Notes under the pieces: model-generated | Database searches by the model: none | Seen by the model: the letters and a program-made list of their open reading frames with translations, nothing else | What the model was told of the DNA's origin: nothing | Part shown: piece after piece, positions 34,088-43,384 of the stretch | Layout: the number at the start of each line of letters is the position of its first letter | How positions within the stretch are numbered: the stretch's first letter is position 1 | From: Polyangiaceae bacterium | GTDB taxonomy: Bacteria; Myxococcota_A; Polyangia; Polyangiales; Polyangiaceae | NCBI GenBank assembly: GCA_016929495.1 | Contig: JAFGIS010000515.1 | Span: 1 to 64,000 of the forward strand | Direction: 5' to 3' | DNA length: 64,000 bases | Made by a program: the position numbers and the translations under genes

Positions 34088-34812
34088 GGTGTACTCACTC
34101 CGAGTGTCTGCGAATAGACGACCTGGTCGGTCAAGCAGCACAGCTCCGCGTAGACCGCCCCATGGGCTCGAGGGAAGTCGAGGGTTCGCCTGACGAGCAG
34201 AGCGGGTTCGCCTTCCTGGACCGCCAGCGTGCGCGCATCTTGTGGACCCAGACGCACGATTCGGAACACCTGTCGCCCCGATGACGGCACCAGCGCGTAC
34301 TCGTCACGCACGATCTCGGAGAGGCTGCGGCCCTCGAGCTCGATCCGCTCGAGCTTCGGGAAGACCTCGGGGTCGAGGAACATGGTCTCGAGCAGAGCAG
34401 GCCGATCCTCTATCGAGCTCAGTCGGGACAGACGATACACGCTGCGTCCCGCGAAGGGATGGTCGACGTCGGCAGCCACGGCACTGAGCGCAGGATGCTC
34501 GAGCCAGTGTGCCCTGGGCTCGATGCCCTGGCTGCGGAATGCAGCAATCGTTCCGCCGAGCGAGAACAGATCGACTTCGCGGGGCCGCTCGGTGACGAAA
34601 GTGCCAGAGCCTCGGCGTCGCTCGAGCTGCCCGCGGCGCACCAACAGCTCCGTCGCCTGGCGCACGGTGGGACGCCCGATCCGATAGGTCCGCGCCAGAT
34701 CGGGCTCTGACGGGATCCGGGTCCCCGGCTCGTAGTGGCCCGTAGCGATCCTCTCGCCGAGCAGGTGCGCCAGCTGCTGGTACAGGGGCAAGGGCGACGC
34801 TGGATTGAGCAC
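34084..34812 (-). CDS. GntR/HutC-family regulator with UTRA ligand domain
   Basis: The 242-residue repressor has a winged helix at residues 1-75 (LYQQLAHLLGERIATGHYEPGTRIPSEPDLARTY split as PLYQQLAHLLGERI and RIPSEPDLARTYRIGRPTVR; RRGSGTFVTERP) and a UTRA effector domain to the end (FRSQGIEPRAHWLEH, RLSSIEDRPALLETMFLDPE, EGEPALLVRRTL). It is the first gene of the operon with trpB and trpA, with ATGA overlap. Control of trpBA by this family would be unusual. A HutC-type palindrome sits just upstream. Confidence 0.88.
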   Translation of the reverse strand: MLNPASPLPLYQQLAHLLGERIATGHYEPGTRIPSEPDLARTYRIGRPTVRQATELLVRRGQLERRRGSGTFVTERPREVDLFSLGGTIAAFRSQGIEPRAHWLEHPALSAVAADVDHPFAGRSVYRLSRLSSIEDRPALLETMFLDPEVFPKLERIELEGRSLSEIVRDEYALVPSSGRQVFRIVRLGPQDARTLAVQEGEPALLVRRTLDFPRAHGAVYAELCCLTDQVVYSQTLGVSTP

Positions 34813-34838
34813 GGACGAAAGGTGGCCTGAAATGTAAA

Positions 34839-34852
34839 GTTGTCAATACAAG
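34839..34852 (-). promoter_or_regulatory. Putative GntR/HutC operator upstream of gntR-trpB-trpA
   Basis: The minus strand reads CTTGTATTGACAAC, a near-perfect TTGT-4-ACAA palindrome close to the known HutC-subfamily pattern (TTGTATAGACAA-like). It lies 27 bp upstream of the gntR start and overlaps a TTGACA-like -35, so binding would block the promoter. Sequence is seen; binding is inferred. Confidence 0.55.
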
Positions 34853-34937
34853 CATTCCCCGAGAGAAGAAACCGGCCACGTGGCCCATGTCACGCCGCTT
34901 GCGTCCAAACGGTACCGAGCGTAGAAACCGCGCCGCC

Positions 34938-35051
34938 ATGTACCTGGCCATCAAGACCCGACGACCGAAGGACCGCCGCCGCTGCGTTCGCAAGAACGCC
35001 AAACACCGCGCGAAGAATCGGCGGCGTCACCAGCGCCTAGCGTCCGCATAG
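34938..35051 (+). CDS. Possible small, highly basic protein (37 aa)
   Basis: The short open frame MYLAIKTRRPKDRRRCVRKN continues as further Arg/Lys-rich sequence to a TAG at 35049-35051. About four in ten residues are basic, as in small ribosomal or RNA-binding proteins, and the third-position GC is high as in neighbouring genes. An in-frame ATG at 34887 would give 54 residues. No strong ribosome-binding site is seen and I do not recognise the family, so this is tentative. Confidence 0.35.
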   Translation: MYLAIKTRRPKDRRRCVRKNAKHRAKNRRRHQRLASA

Positions 35052-35078
35052 CTCCTGCCTCGGCCAGGCTCGGGGGCC

Positions 35079-37709
35079 CTACAGCCGCTGCTTGAGCTGC
35101 GCCAACAGCTGCAGCGCCTCGAGCGGGGCAAGGCGGTCGACGTCCACGTTCCTGAGCGTCTCGAGTAGCTCGCGTTCGGAGTTGGAGGTCGCTGCCGGGG
35201 CGAAGAGCTCGAGCTGACTGCCCCGTCCCTTGTCGGCCGAGCTCGGGGAAGCCTTCGTGCGAGGGCCCTGAGCCGAGCCCTCTCCGGTCTCCAGTGTGGA
35301 GAGGACGGCGCGCGCCCGCGCCAGCACCGACTCGGGCAACCCGGCCAACTTGGCCACCGCGACGCCATAGCTCCGGCTCGTTGCGCCGGGGAGCACTCGA
35401 TGCAGAAACACGATGCCCCCGTCGTGCTCTCGCGCGCTCACGCTGTAGTTGGCCGCGTGCGCACTCGCGTCGGCCAATGCCACGAGCTCATGGTAGTGCG
35501 TCGCGAACAGCGCTCTGCAACCGATCACCTCATCCAGGTACTCCGCCACGGCCCAAGCGATGGCCAAACCGTCGAAGGTGCTCGTGCCACGCCCTATCTC
35601 GTCGAGTATGACGAGCGAACGGCTCGTGGCCGAGCGCAGGATCTCGCTCGTTTCCTTCATCTCCACCATGAAGGTGCTCTCGCCACGAGCCAGATTGTCG
35701 CTCGCGCCAACGCGCGACAAGACGCGATCGACGACACCGATGCGGGCGGACCGGGCCGGTACGTAGCTGCCCAGTTGTGCCAGGATCACGATGAGCGCAA
35801 CCTGTCGCAAGAAGGTGCTCTTGCCGGCCATGTTCGGGCCCGTGATCAGCCACAGACGTTTCGCCGACAGATCGAGCTCGACGTCATTGGGGACGAACTG
35901 CCCGGCCTCGGCGAGCCGCTCGACCACAGGGTGGCGCCCATCGACGATGGTCAGACACTCGGAATCGTCGACCTCCGGACGGCAGTAGTCGTTTCGGTCG
36001 GCCAGTTCTGCGAGCCCCGCTGCGACGTCCCATCGGGCGAGCCGGGCGGCAAACGCTCGCACACGATCGCTACACGCTGCTGCCCGATCGCCGAGTTGCC
36101 TCAGCAGCTCGAGCTCGCGCTCGCGGTAGCGCTCCTCGGCCGAGCCGATCCTGTCGGCCAGATCGTCGAGCTCGCGATTGGTGTAGCGCTCGCCGGTCGC
36201 GACCGTCTGCTTGCGTCTCCAATCCGCCGGTACCCGCGACTGCTGGCTGCGCGTCACCTCGATATACCACCCGAAGACGCGAGTGAACCTGAGCTTCAGT
36301 GTCGGGATGTCCGTATCTCTTCGCAGACGCGCTTCGAGCTCGACCATCCGCTCGGTGCCGCTCGCCCTCAAGGCATTGAGCTCCTCCAGCTCCGTATCGA
36401 CTCCATTCTGGAAAATCGCCCCATCCTTGGGCTGCGCCGGGGGCCGCTCGACCAGCACGCGCGCAAGCTCGTCGCAGAGCTCGGCTACCGTGTCGATGGG
36501 GTCCTCCGCAATTCCGAGCGTCTCACGGCTCGCGGGTTCGAGCACCGCGGCGAGGAGCTCAGCGACGCGGCGCGCGGCGAGCAGACCGTCACGCAGTGCC
36601 CCCAGATCGCGTGGCGTCGCTTCACCGAGCGACGCCCGAGTCGCCAAGCGTTCCAGGTCGCCCACGTCGGCCAACGCCTCCCGCAGTCCGCTCCGCAGTC
36701 GTGCGTGAACGACGAACAACTCGACGAGGTCGAGCCGACGCCGGATCCGTTCGACGTGTCTCAGGGGTGCGAGCAGCCTGCGCCGGAGCAGCCGGGCACC
36801 CGGCGGGGTCCGCGTGAGGTCGACAACGCCGAGCAGTGTTGCGGCCCTGGGCCCAGCCACCGACGTCACCAGCTCCAAGTGTGCTTGCGCCGTCGGATCG
36901 ATGACGAGTGTCTCCGCGGCATCCCAGCGGCCCACGCGCACGATGGGTAGGTCGGAGCGTGGCGTGCACTTGCGGACGAACCTCAGCGACCGAGCCGTGG
37001 CGCGCTGAGCCGAACGGCCGAGCGCGCCGACCTCGCGCTCGAGCGCGCCGAGCCACTCACGCTGTTCGGTGTCGTCGCAGGGGACGTCCTCGCGCACGGC
37101 GGCCTGCGCGACCACCGCGCGGATGCTGCGCACGATCGGCTGCAGCTGTTCCGGACTGCCGCGCGGGCCGAGTCCGACGAGCACCTCACGCGGCGCCGCT
37201 CGCCCCAGTTCCGCCAAGAGCATCGAGACGTCGCCGAGCTCGGCAGCGCGGAGCTCTGCCGTGGACAGGTCGATCAAGGCAAGGCCTACCGAACCGGCCT
37301 CCACGTCGACGGCCGCCAGCCAGTTGTTCGTCGTGGCGTCGAGCTGCTGCCCGTCCGTGACGAGTCCGGGCGTGATGACTCGGACGACCTCCCGCGGAAC
37401 GATCCCCTTGACCTTGGCGGGGTCGGCCATCTGCTCGCAGATCGCCACCTTGTGACCGAGCTCGAGGAGCCGAGCGACGTAGCCGTGCGCAGAATGATGA
37501 GGCACGCCGGCCATGGGGATCTCGTCCGGCTTGCCCTTGTTGCGGCTGGTGAGCGTCAGGTCCAACTGGCGCGCGCAGAGCACGGCATCCTCCCCGAACA
37601 TCTCGTAGAAGTCACCGAGCCGAAAGAACACGATCGCGTCCGGATAGGCACGCTTGCACGCTGCGTGCTGGTGCATCACGGGCGTGTCGCGCGCCGCCAT
37701 CCGGGTCAC
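35079..37709 (-). CDS. mutS: DNA mismatch repair protein MutS
   Basis: The 876-residue MutS1-type protein has the mismatch-recognition motif FFRLGDFYEMFGEDA near the N-terminus (Phe-x-Glu), a connector and core/clamp (RDTDIPTLKLRFTRVFGWYIEV), and the ABC-type ATPase with Walker A TGPNMAGKSTFLRQ (about 620-634) and Walker B SLVILDEIGRGTSTFDG. A C-terminal helix-turn-helix part ends LEALQLLAQLKQRL. The GTG at 37709 (second choice ATG 37700) begins only four bases after the stop of the upstream lipoprotein gene, so the three minus-strand genes from 42325 to 35079 may be one transcript. Confidence 0.95.
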   Translation of the reverse strand: MTRMAARDTPVMHQHAACKRAYPDAIVFFRLGDFYEMFGEDAVLCARQLDLTLTSRNKGKPDEIPMAGVPHHSAHGYVARLLELGHKVAICEQMADPAKVKGIVPREVVRVITPGLVTDGQQLDATTNNWLAAVDVEAGSVGLALIDLSTAELRAAELGDVSMLLAELGRAAPREVLVGLGPRGSPEQLQPIVRSIRAVVAQAAVREDVPCDDTEQREWLGALEREVGALGRSAQRATARSLRFVRKCTPRSDLPIVRVGRWDAAETLVIDPTAQAHLELVTSVAGPRAATLLGVVDLTRTPPGARLLRRRLLAPLRHVERIRRRLDLVELFVVHARLRSGLREALADVGDLERLATRASLGEATPRDLGALRDGLLAARRVAELLAAVLEPASRETLGIAEDPIDTVAELCDELARVLVERPPAQPKDGAIFQNGVDTELEELNALRASGTERMVELEARLRRDTDIPTLKLRFTRVFGWYIEVTRSQQSRVPADWRRKQTVATGERYTNRELDDLADRIGSAEERYRERELELLRQLGDRAAACSDRVRAFAARLARWDVAAGLAELADRNDYCRPEVDDSECLTIVDGRHPVVERLAEAGQFVPNDVELDLSAKRLWLITGPNMAGKSTFLRQVALIVILAQLGSYVPARSARIGVVDRVLSRVGASDNLARGESTFMVEMKETSEILRSATSRSLVILDEIGRGTSTFDGLAIAWAVAEYLDEVIGCRALFATHYHELVALADASAHAANYSVSAREHDGGIVFLHRVLPGATSRSYGVAVAKLAGLPESVLARARAVLSTLETGEGSAQGPRTKASPSSADKGRGSQLELFAPAATSNSERELLETLRNVDVDRLAPLEALQLLAQLKQRL

Positions 37710-37712
37710 GCC

Positions 37713-40700
37713 TCACAAGTACGGATTGCCGACGCTCTGCAACTGGTCCATGTCGAACAGAGTGACGCCGGCCGAGATCCCGTCCACTACGACCAGCCTG
37801 TCGCTGCGCGACAGGTACCTGATGCTTTGCGGCAGCACCGACGACCCGGTGCTCGCGGTAGCGACGCTCATCGAGAGCGGGACGAAGCCGCCCGAGACGT
37901 CCCAATTGAACTGCATGTCGCGCCTGCTCGGTTGTTGGCCGCGATAGATGGCAAAGCGAGCGTTCAGGTTCTCGAAGACGCACGCGTCGGCCACGTGGTC
38001 GCTCGCCGGGTTCACGGCTCCCTCGTTCTTGTCCACGATGCAGGCGAAATCTGTCTCCTCGGCCGAGCCGATGCCGCACGTCGTCGCATCCGTTGCCTCG
38101 CAGGGCACGCGGCTCGAGATCTCGAGCGCCCGACCACGGAACAGGGCCTTCCTGCCATTGCACTCACGCACGCAGGCGCCGCTCCAGTCCTTGGTGATCG
38201 TGTGCCGGAAACCGGACACGGTCCCCTTGAAGATCCATTGCCGGCCACCACGCACGACGTACGAAGTGAGCGTGGGGAAGCAGCACCGGATCTGTTCGAG
38301 ACGGGTTGCCTTTTCTGCCTCGCTGAGGGGGTCGCGCGGCACGACCGACAGGCGGTCGTCGAACGCCGTGACGATGGCCAGGTCGCGCGCGGTGGTCGGT
38401 TCGTCCGCCGTGCCGAATTTCGCTTGACACCCCTCGAGCCCGCGGCCGCCGCGGCAAGCCTTGCCTGCCTTGCTGTCCCAGTAGGGATCGTCCTCGTCGA
38501 AGTCCGCCGTAAGCTGCACGTAGTCCGCGTACACCTTGGCGAACTGTGCGCGCTCGTCCTCCGCCTCCGGAACACCGAAGTCGGCCCCCATTTCGGCCGC
38601 AAGCTGCTCGTCCTGGACGCCTTGCGAGCAGAAAAACGCGTCCACGTCGATAAATACGCCCTGGTCGACCTGCAGGCGCCCGGTCGTGCGCTCCGCAGAC
38701 AGGGGCCCCTCGAAGGTTGCTGCGAAGGTCTCGCTCGACACATACGCTCTGGGCTGCCGTGTCGGCAGCAGCAGCGAGGGCAGCTCCGCGAGCTTCGGGT
38801 CGGTAACGAGCGTCTCGCCCACACCCGTCTCCGTGCTGTACATCGTCGTCCCCACGTTCAGGACCGACGGCTCTGACCCGTCGAACGGGACCGCGAGCAT
38901 CGCCGGATGCTTCACACCGTCTTCGGTCCGACCGGTGGCCAGTACGCCGTCTGGGGTGACGAGCCTGGGCAGGGCTCGAAGAGCAGGGGCATGCACGCCC
39001 ACCTTGGAACTGCTGACCAGCAGGTTCGCGCTGCGAGCCGTGTGCGGCATGATAGCCTCGCAGGTCACTTCCCCGGTCACCGTAGGCTTTCCGCCCGACG
39101 TCGCGAACTGTTCGACGTCGGCGGGGTCAGCGAAGCATCCGTGCTGGTCCGGCACGTCGTCCGGGTTGGCCTCGATCGGGCGGCGACAGGGGGCGTCGTC
39201 GTCTTCGATGTCTATGACGGAGATCTGGCCGTTGGCTAGCGCAGCCATGGCAAACACGCCACGCAATCTGCGTGGCCGCGCTCCGCGCGAGAAGTCGGCC
39301 GAGGGACGGTAGAGCGTTCCGGGCGAGTGCGAGCCCGGCAGCGGGTCGCACTGTTGCCCGATGACGGCAACGCCCGTCGTCTCATCCAGAAGGGGCATGT
39401 CTCTCGAGACGAACTCGATGCCGCGAACGGGCGCGGCGAAGGCAATGCGATCCGGTGGATCGTACGGTAGGCGCGCGGCTTGCGGATGAATGAGCGGAGT
39501 TCGCTCGGCGCCCGCAGTGAGCTCGAAGGTCATCAGGCTGCCGTGCCGATCGTCGATGGCGTAGAGGAACCTTTGCCCCTGGCTGGTGGTCGGGCTCACC
39601 GCCACGTCTCGCGTCGTGACGGTCTCTGTCGGGGACTCGAACGACACGGCCAACAGCGGAGGCTCCTCCCGCGGGACGCAGGGGTCCGTCACGTCCACGA
39701 CGTGGACCACGGGCGCGGAGCGGTCCGCCACGTACAGACGGCCCATACTCTGGGCCATGCCAGCCGGCTGCGCCTCGGGCACGGTCGTACCGGTAGCGTA
39801 GTGCGCGACGGACGGTTGCCCGCAACGGGTCGCGATCAGCTCGGACGGCAGGGGTTGGTCGATGCCGGCCGGCGGCAGCGACACAGCGAGCTTCACCCGT
39901 CGCTCGATGCGACACGGTTCGAAGCTACCTGGATCCCGGTCGAGCAACCATTGGGCATCGATGAACGCAAGCTCGCCGAGGCCAGGTAGGGCCACCGCGA
40001 GTACCCGTCGGCCCTGCGGCTCGACGGCAGCTTCGAGGCGCAGGTCAGCCGCGCACGCGCGCCCCGCTGCAGCCGGCTCGGCCACGAGCTCGCCCGAGCA
40101 GCTGGCTCTGAGCGTCCCGTCCGTGTTCGGTGGATCGGCGACCACCTGCAGTCTGCCGGGCGCGGCGGGAAGTGAGCACGCGCTCCACGACGTGAGCTCG
40201 CGCCGCACGTCACCCTTCTTCGGCGACCCAATGCAGTGAGTGGGCAGGGCGAACAGAGCCTCGCGACCTGCTTCGGCCACGGACACGAAACTGGCTATGC
40301 CGCCCGGAGTAGCGACCACATCCGTCGGGCTGCCACCGACCGGCAGGAAGCCAGGACCGGGCGTGGCAGGGTCGGCGTCCAGCATCTGGCCCCGGCTCAA
40401 GTCGAGGACCGCGATTTCGCCGGTGAGCGTCTGGGTGACCAGCGCCAAGAGCGAGTGCGCAACCCCGTCGTCTGCACGGTCCGGGCATTCATCGAGCTCG
40501 GCGCCGTCACCCGTATCGGCATTGCGGCACACGAAGGCTATCCGATCGCTTGCGGTCAGCGAAGTCAGGAGCTGCGACGCCGACGTCTCGGAGCACCCGA
40601 GCAGTCCGAAGGCCATGCCGACGAAGACGGCCGCACAGGATGCGGGATGACGGACCGACGGGCCTGCAACCGCTTGGCCTTCCGCGTAGAGAAGTGAGAG

Positions 40701-40718
40701 GAGCGGATGTTCGCTCAT
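37713..40718 (-). CDS. Large predicted lipoprotein with beta-propeller-like repeats
   Basis: The 1001-residue protein starts at the ATG at 40718, which overlaps the upstream gene's stop (ATGA). A long N-terminal stretch leads to a lipobox, AFGLLGC, at about residue 41, so the signal has an extended n-region. The body contains repeated beta-strand blocks with GEIAVLDLSRGQMLD, GRLYVADRSAPVVHVVDV, RFLYAIDDRHGSLMTFEL, GQISVIDIEDDDAPC and a late SDRLVVVDGISAGVTLFDMDQL, resembling a YncE/surface-layer type propeller. Many Cys residues suggest disulfides. It forms a tandem pair with the 40715 gene of the same character. Function is unknown. Confidence 0.8.
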   Translation of the reverse strand: MSEHPLLSLLYAEGQAVAGPSVRHPASCAAVFVGMAFGLLGCSETSASQLLTSLTASDRIAFVCRNADTGDGAELDECPDRADDGVAHSLLALVTQTLTGEIAVLDLSRGQMLDADPATPGPGFLPVGGSPTDVVATPGGIASFVSVAEAGREALFALPTHCIGSPKKGDVRRELTSWSACSLPAAPGRLQVVADPPNTDGTLRASCSGELVAEPAAAGRACAADLRLEAAVEPQGRRVLAVALPGLGELAFIDAQWLLDRDPGSFEPCRIERRVKLAVSLPPAGIDQPLPSELIATRCGQPSVAHYATGTTVPEAQPAGMAQSMGRLYVADRSAPVVHVVDVTDPCVPREEPPLLAVSFESPTETVTTRDVAVSPTTSQGQRFLYAIDDRHGSLMTFELTAGAERTPLIHPQAARLPYDPPDRIAFAAPVRGIEFVSRDMPLLDETTGVAVIGQQCDPLPGSHSPGTLYRPSADFSRGARPRRLRGVFAMAALANGQISVIDIEDDDAPCRRPIEANPDDVPDQHGCFADPADVEQFATSGGKPTVTGEVTCEAIMPHTARSANLLVSSSKVGVHAPALRALPRLVTPDGVLATGRTEDGVKHPAMLAVPFDGSEPSVLNVGTTMYSTETGVGETLVTDPKLAELPSLLLPTRQPRAYVSSETFAATFEGPLSAERTTGRLQVDQGVFIDVDAFFCSQGVQDEQLAAEMGADFGVPEAEDERAQFAKVYADYVQLTADFDEDDPYWDSKAGKACRGGRGLEGCQAKFGTADEPTTARDLAIVTAFDDRLSVVPRDPLSEAEKATRLEQIRCCFPTLTSYVVRGGRQWIFKGTVSGFRHTITKDWSGACVRECNGRKALFRGRALEISSRVPCEATDATTCGIGSAEETDFACIVDKNEGAVNPASDHVADACVFENLNARFAIYRGQQPSRRDMQFNWDVSGGFVPLSMSVATASTGSSVLPQSIRYLSRSDRLVVVDGISAGVTLFDMDQLQSVGNPYL

Positions 40719-42325
40719 TTCGACGACCTTGGGGGACTGCTCTTGCCGAGCGTGACTACCATCTGTCCGTACGTACGCGGCTGCCGCTGGTCGAGCTGGA
40801 CCACACCGAGATACGAGTCGGTGAAATGGGCGACGTACGCAAGCGCGTAGTCGGGCGAGCTGCTCTTGCGCGGACCGACGTCGACGACGAGCGCATGCGG
40901 ACCCCGTCCGGTGATGACCCATGTTTCGATGAGCTTGAGCCCGGGGTTGTAGATGCCTATCCGGCGAGACTCGAAGCAGACCACGAAGACCCGCGTGACG
41001 GGCTGCCCCGTCTCGTCGAGCACTTGGCCCACGACCACCCGTGACGGCCCGTACGGCAGGGGGATGCTGTCGGCGAGCTGCGGTGGCTGCGCAACGTTTT
41101 GGATGAACTCGATCTCACCGACGAGCAGGCTCGCCGGGCTGCGGTTTGCAACGAAGAGTCGCGCGGACACGTCCTGACAACGAAGGTCACAATCGGCCTC
41201 ACCTGCGCATGCGCTCTCGCACGCTTCGCGCTCGGAGGAGTCGATGGCGACACCTCGCGAGTCGGTTCCGTTCGCCAGAGCCGTGATGGCCACGGCGCGG
41301 GTCTGCTGGAGGAAGGGCCGCGCAGGCGTGGCTCCCTCGTCTCCGAAGAAGCGGAACAGGCGGAGCTCGGCCGCATTGCGAAAATCGACCAGAAACTCTG
41401 GGTTGGCGCGGGGGTCGCCCGAGGAGGACTCGCCGATAGGCCCGGGGACGAGCGCCACTCCCGAGGGGCTCGAGGGCAGCCCCCCGAGGACGAACTGTAG
41501 ACGCGGCTCGGACGCGGCGCGCCAGTCGTTCTCGAACAGTGAGAGCGCCCCTTGCGTCGGATGGGTCATGACGATGACCGCGCCGTCCTCGCTCGACGCA
41601 ATGCCGAAGGGTTCCGTGGGGAGGCGCAATCGGCGCGTATTCTCCTCCGCCGGGCGATCGCCGACTTTGTGTCGGTCGTCGCACTCGCCGCCGGCGGGCT
41701 GCCCGCAGTCGAGCGTTCCGTCGGACTTCATGTCGATCCAGTGCAGGGTGGCGTCGCCGCGCACCGGGATGAACAGCCGTCCCGCGATCTGGCCATCCGA
41801 GCCGTCCGCGCCAGCGGGGCGCTCCCGAAAGACGGCGTCCGTGGCAAGAGCGCTGATCTTGACCGCGTCCACGAGCAGACTCGAGCCGCCGTCCTGAGGT
41901 TGGGAGGGCTCCACTGCGCCGCAGCGTCCCGGTTGCAGCAGCTCCTCGGCCGCGGTTTTCTCTCCGAAGGGACCGCACGGCTCGCCTGCGTGCGCACCGG
42001 ACTTCGCCACGCACCAGTAGCTCGGAGTCTGCCCTTTGGTCCCCTCGGTATCGCAGCGCTCCTGGGTCGGGCAGTCTGCGTCTGTACTGCATTCCCTGGG
42101 CACCAGCGCGCGCACCCGGCTGAGATCGACGGACTGCGCGCTCCCGCCCGTGAACTGCAGGTCGAAGTCGCTGTTGACGACGTACAGATAGCGAAGGTCC
42201 GCACTCTGTTCCAGCCCCGTGGGGAAGTAGAAGCGCTCGAGCGCAGGTTCCTTGCCCTCACCGGCCACACAGGCTGGGATCGCGACAGCGGCTGCCAGAA
42301 GAGCGAGGCTCGGACGGTGGTGCAT
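40715..42325 (-). CDS. Predicted lipoprotein with beta-propeller-like repeats
   Basis: The 536-residue protein has a lipoprotein signal ending AIPAC (about residue 19) and repeated strand blocks: FYFPTGLEQSADLRYLYVVN, GRLFIPVRGDATLHWIDM, PFGIASSEDGAVIVMTH, ARLFVANRSPASLLVGEI, and a last block DYALAYVAHFTDSYLGVVQL. Such YVTN/YncE-like repeats fold as propellers. A Cys-rich insert (CSTDADCPTQERCD) resembles those in myxobacterial surface proteins. It is translationally coupled to the larger lipoprotein downstream. No ligand can be inferred. Confidence 0.8.
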   Translation of the reverse strand: MHHRPSLALLAAAVAIPACVAGEGKEPALERFYFPTGLEQSADLRYLYVVNSDFDLQFTGGSAQSVDLSRVRALVPRECSTDADCPTQERCDTEGTKGQTPSYWCVAKSGAHAGEPCGPFGEKTAAEELLQPGRCGAVEPSQPQDGGSSLLVDAVKISALATDAVFRERPAGADGSDGQIAGRLFIPVRGDATLHWIDMKSDGTLDCGQPAGGECDDRHKVGDRPAEENTRRLRLPTEPFGIASSEDGAVIVMTHPTQGALSLFENDWRAASEPRLQFVLGGLPSSPSGVALVPGPIGESSSGDPRANPEFLVDFRNAAELRLFRFFGDEGATPARPFLQQTRAVAITALANGTDSRGVAIDSSEREACESACAGEADCDLRCQDVSARLFVANRSPASLLVGEIEFIQNVAQPPQLADSIPLPYGPSRVVVGQVLDETGQPVTRVFVVCFESRRIGIYNPGLKLIETWVITGRGPHALVVDVGPRKSSSPDYALAYVAHFTDSYLGVVQLDQRQPRTYGQMVVTLGKSSPPRSSK

Positions 42326-42507
42326 GTGGGACGGGCGGAGACTAGTACATCCGCCGCGAGATCCCAGCCCTGTCGCAAACGGACGGGTGCCCGCAACGAA
42401 ACGGCACAGTCCGGCCCTCAGCCCTCACCGTTGCCTCCCTCCAGGAGAGCCGGAAGCCAAGAGTCACGAACGTATCACTCGGTTGCGGTACCCGAAGGAC
42501 CAAAGGC

Positions 42508-42684
42508 CTACAGGTCCAGGATCACGACCCCCCGCTCGGGCCGCTCTTCGTCGGCATCGTCCACGCCTGGTTGTGGTGACCAAGGTGGGAACGCATCGAC
42601 CGGGAGCTCGAGCCGAGGTTGATCGCGCCGGCGTTCCTCCTCCTCGCGCCGTCGGATCTGCTCGATGATGAAGGGGGGTAGCAC
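42508..42684 (-). CDS. Small conserved-looking protein, 58 aa, unknown function
   Basis: The gene begins GTG CTA CCC and encodes MLPPFIIEQIRRREEEERRR, an acidic/Pro-rich middle, and a C-terminus ERGVVILDL. This layout, a short hydrophobic MLPPFII start, a charged helix and a terminal beta-like VVILDL, matches small uncharacterised proteins I recall from delta-proteobacterial genomes (unverified). GTGAGG lies about six bases before the start, and a good promoter is found 36-70 bp upstream. It is upstream of and on the same strand as the lipoprotein pair. Confidence 0.65.
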   Translation of the reverse strand: MLPPFIIEQIRRREEEERRRDQPRLELPVDAFPPWSPQPGVDDADEERPERGVVILDL

Positions 42685-42726
42685 GGTGGCCTCACTTTCC
42701 TACTCTGAAGTCAACCCACGATTTTC

Positions 42727-42754
42727 AATGTAGCCTCGGTCGTGGATCGGTCAA
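42727..42754 (-). promoter_or_regulatory. Predicted promoter of the 58-aa gene
   Basis: Minus-strand TTGACC (42754-42749) and TACATT (42732-42727) are separated by 16 bp. The predicted start near 42720 leaves a leader of about 36 nt to the GTG at 42684. Five of six bases match the -35 consensus and four of six the -10. Confidence 0.6.
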
Positions 42755-43384
42755 GCACGGGCGAGTCGTTCACGTTCGCCTACAACAAACGGTCCAGGAA
42801 GACCCGGGTCTGTCAAAGACGGGGTCCCGGGCAAGGGCTCGAACGCGGGTCTGCATTCTCCTACTGGGTAAACGTCAGCCGTGCCGGGATCTGAAGCCAC
42901 GCGCTCCCGGCAAGCGCGCGCGATGCCCTGGGCGAGGTCATGTCGGGCCCTTTGGCCAAACTGGAACCAACCCCAGATCGCGACGGACATGGTAAATGCG
43001 TGAGCTCCCATGATGCGCCGCGGAGGCCAGTACGGCCCGCTTGGTCGAGTCGGTCATGCTCGTGGGCCTGTTGGCTCAGGCGAGCGCACTGGCAACCGCG
43101 CGTGTGGACCCACTCTGGCATGCGCTAGATCAGAGTGGACAGCGCTGCTCGGGCGACGAGCGGCACCGCTGTCAGCAAGTGCGTTCCGCTCACCTGCGGC
43201 AGGTGCCCGCTGCCCCTGCGCGCGATCACACCGGTTGGCGGCAGCCAAGGGGGGGCACCAGACCCCATCTATCACACACACGACGGAGCAGCAGTGCGCG
43301 CCACGTCGGCCCGGGCGCCAGCTGCGAAGGTCTAGTCGCTCGTGGACGCGGACGCGACGGAGCGCCAGAGGCTGTCTGTGCTTG
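42755..43384. other. Intergenic region, no gene supported
   Basis: The plus-strand frame of the DUF4350-like gene is open from 43010, but that portion is compositionally unlike protein and has no signal before the ATG at 43385. Other short frames on both strands look spurious. No RNA gene is recognised. Confidence 0.4.

Noticed and set aside
43010-43384. N-terminal extension of the DUF4350-like protein
   Set aside because: The sequence is Arg/Pro/Gly-rich shadow without domain or signal, and the hydrophobic signal-like segment begins at the ATG at 43385.
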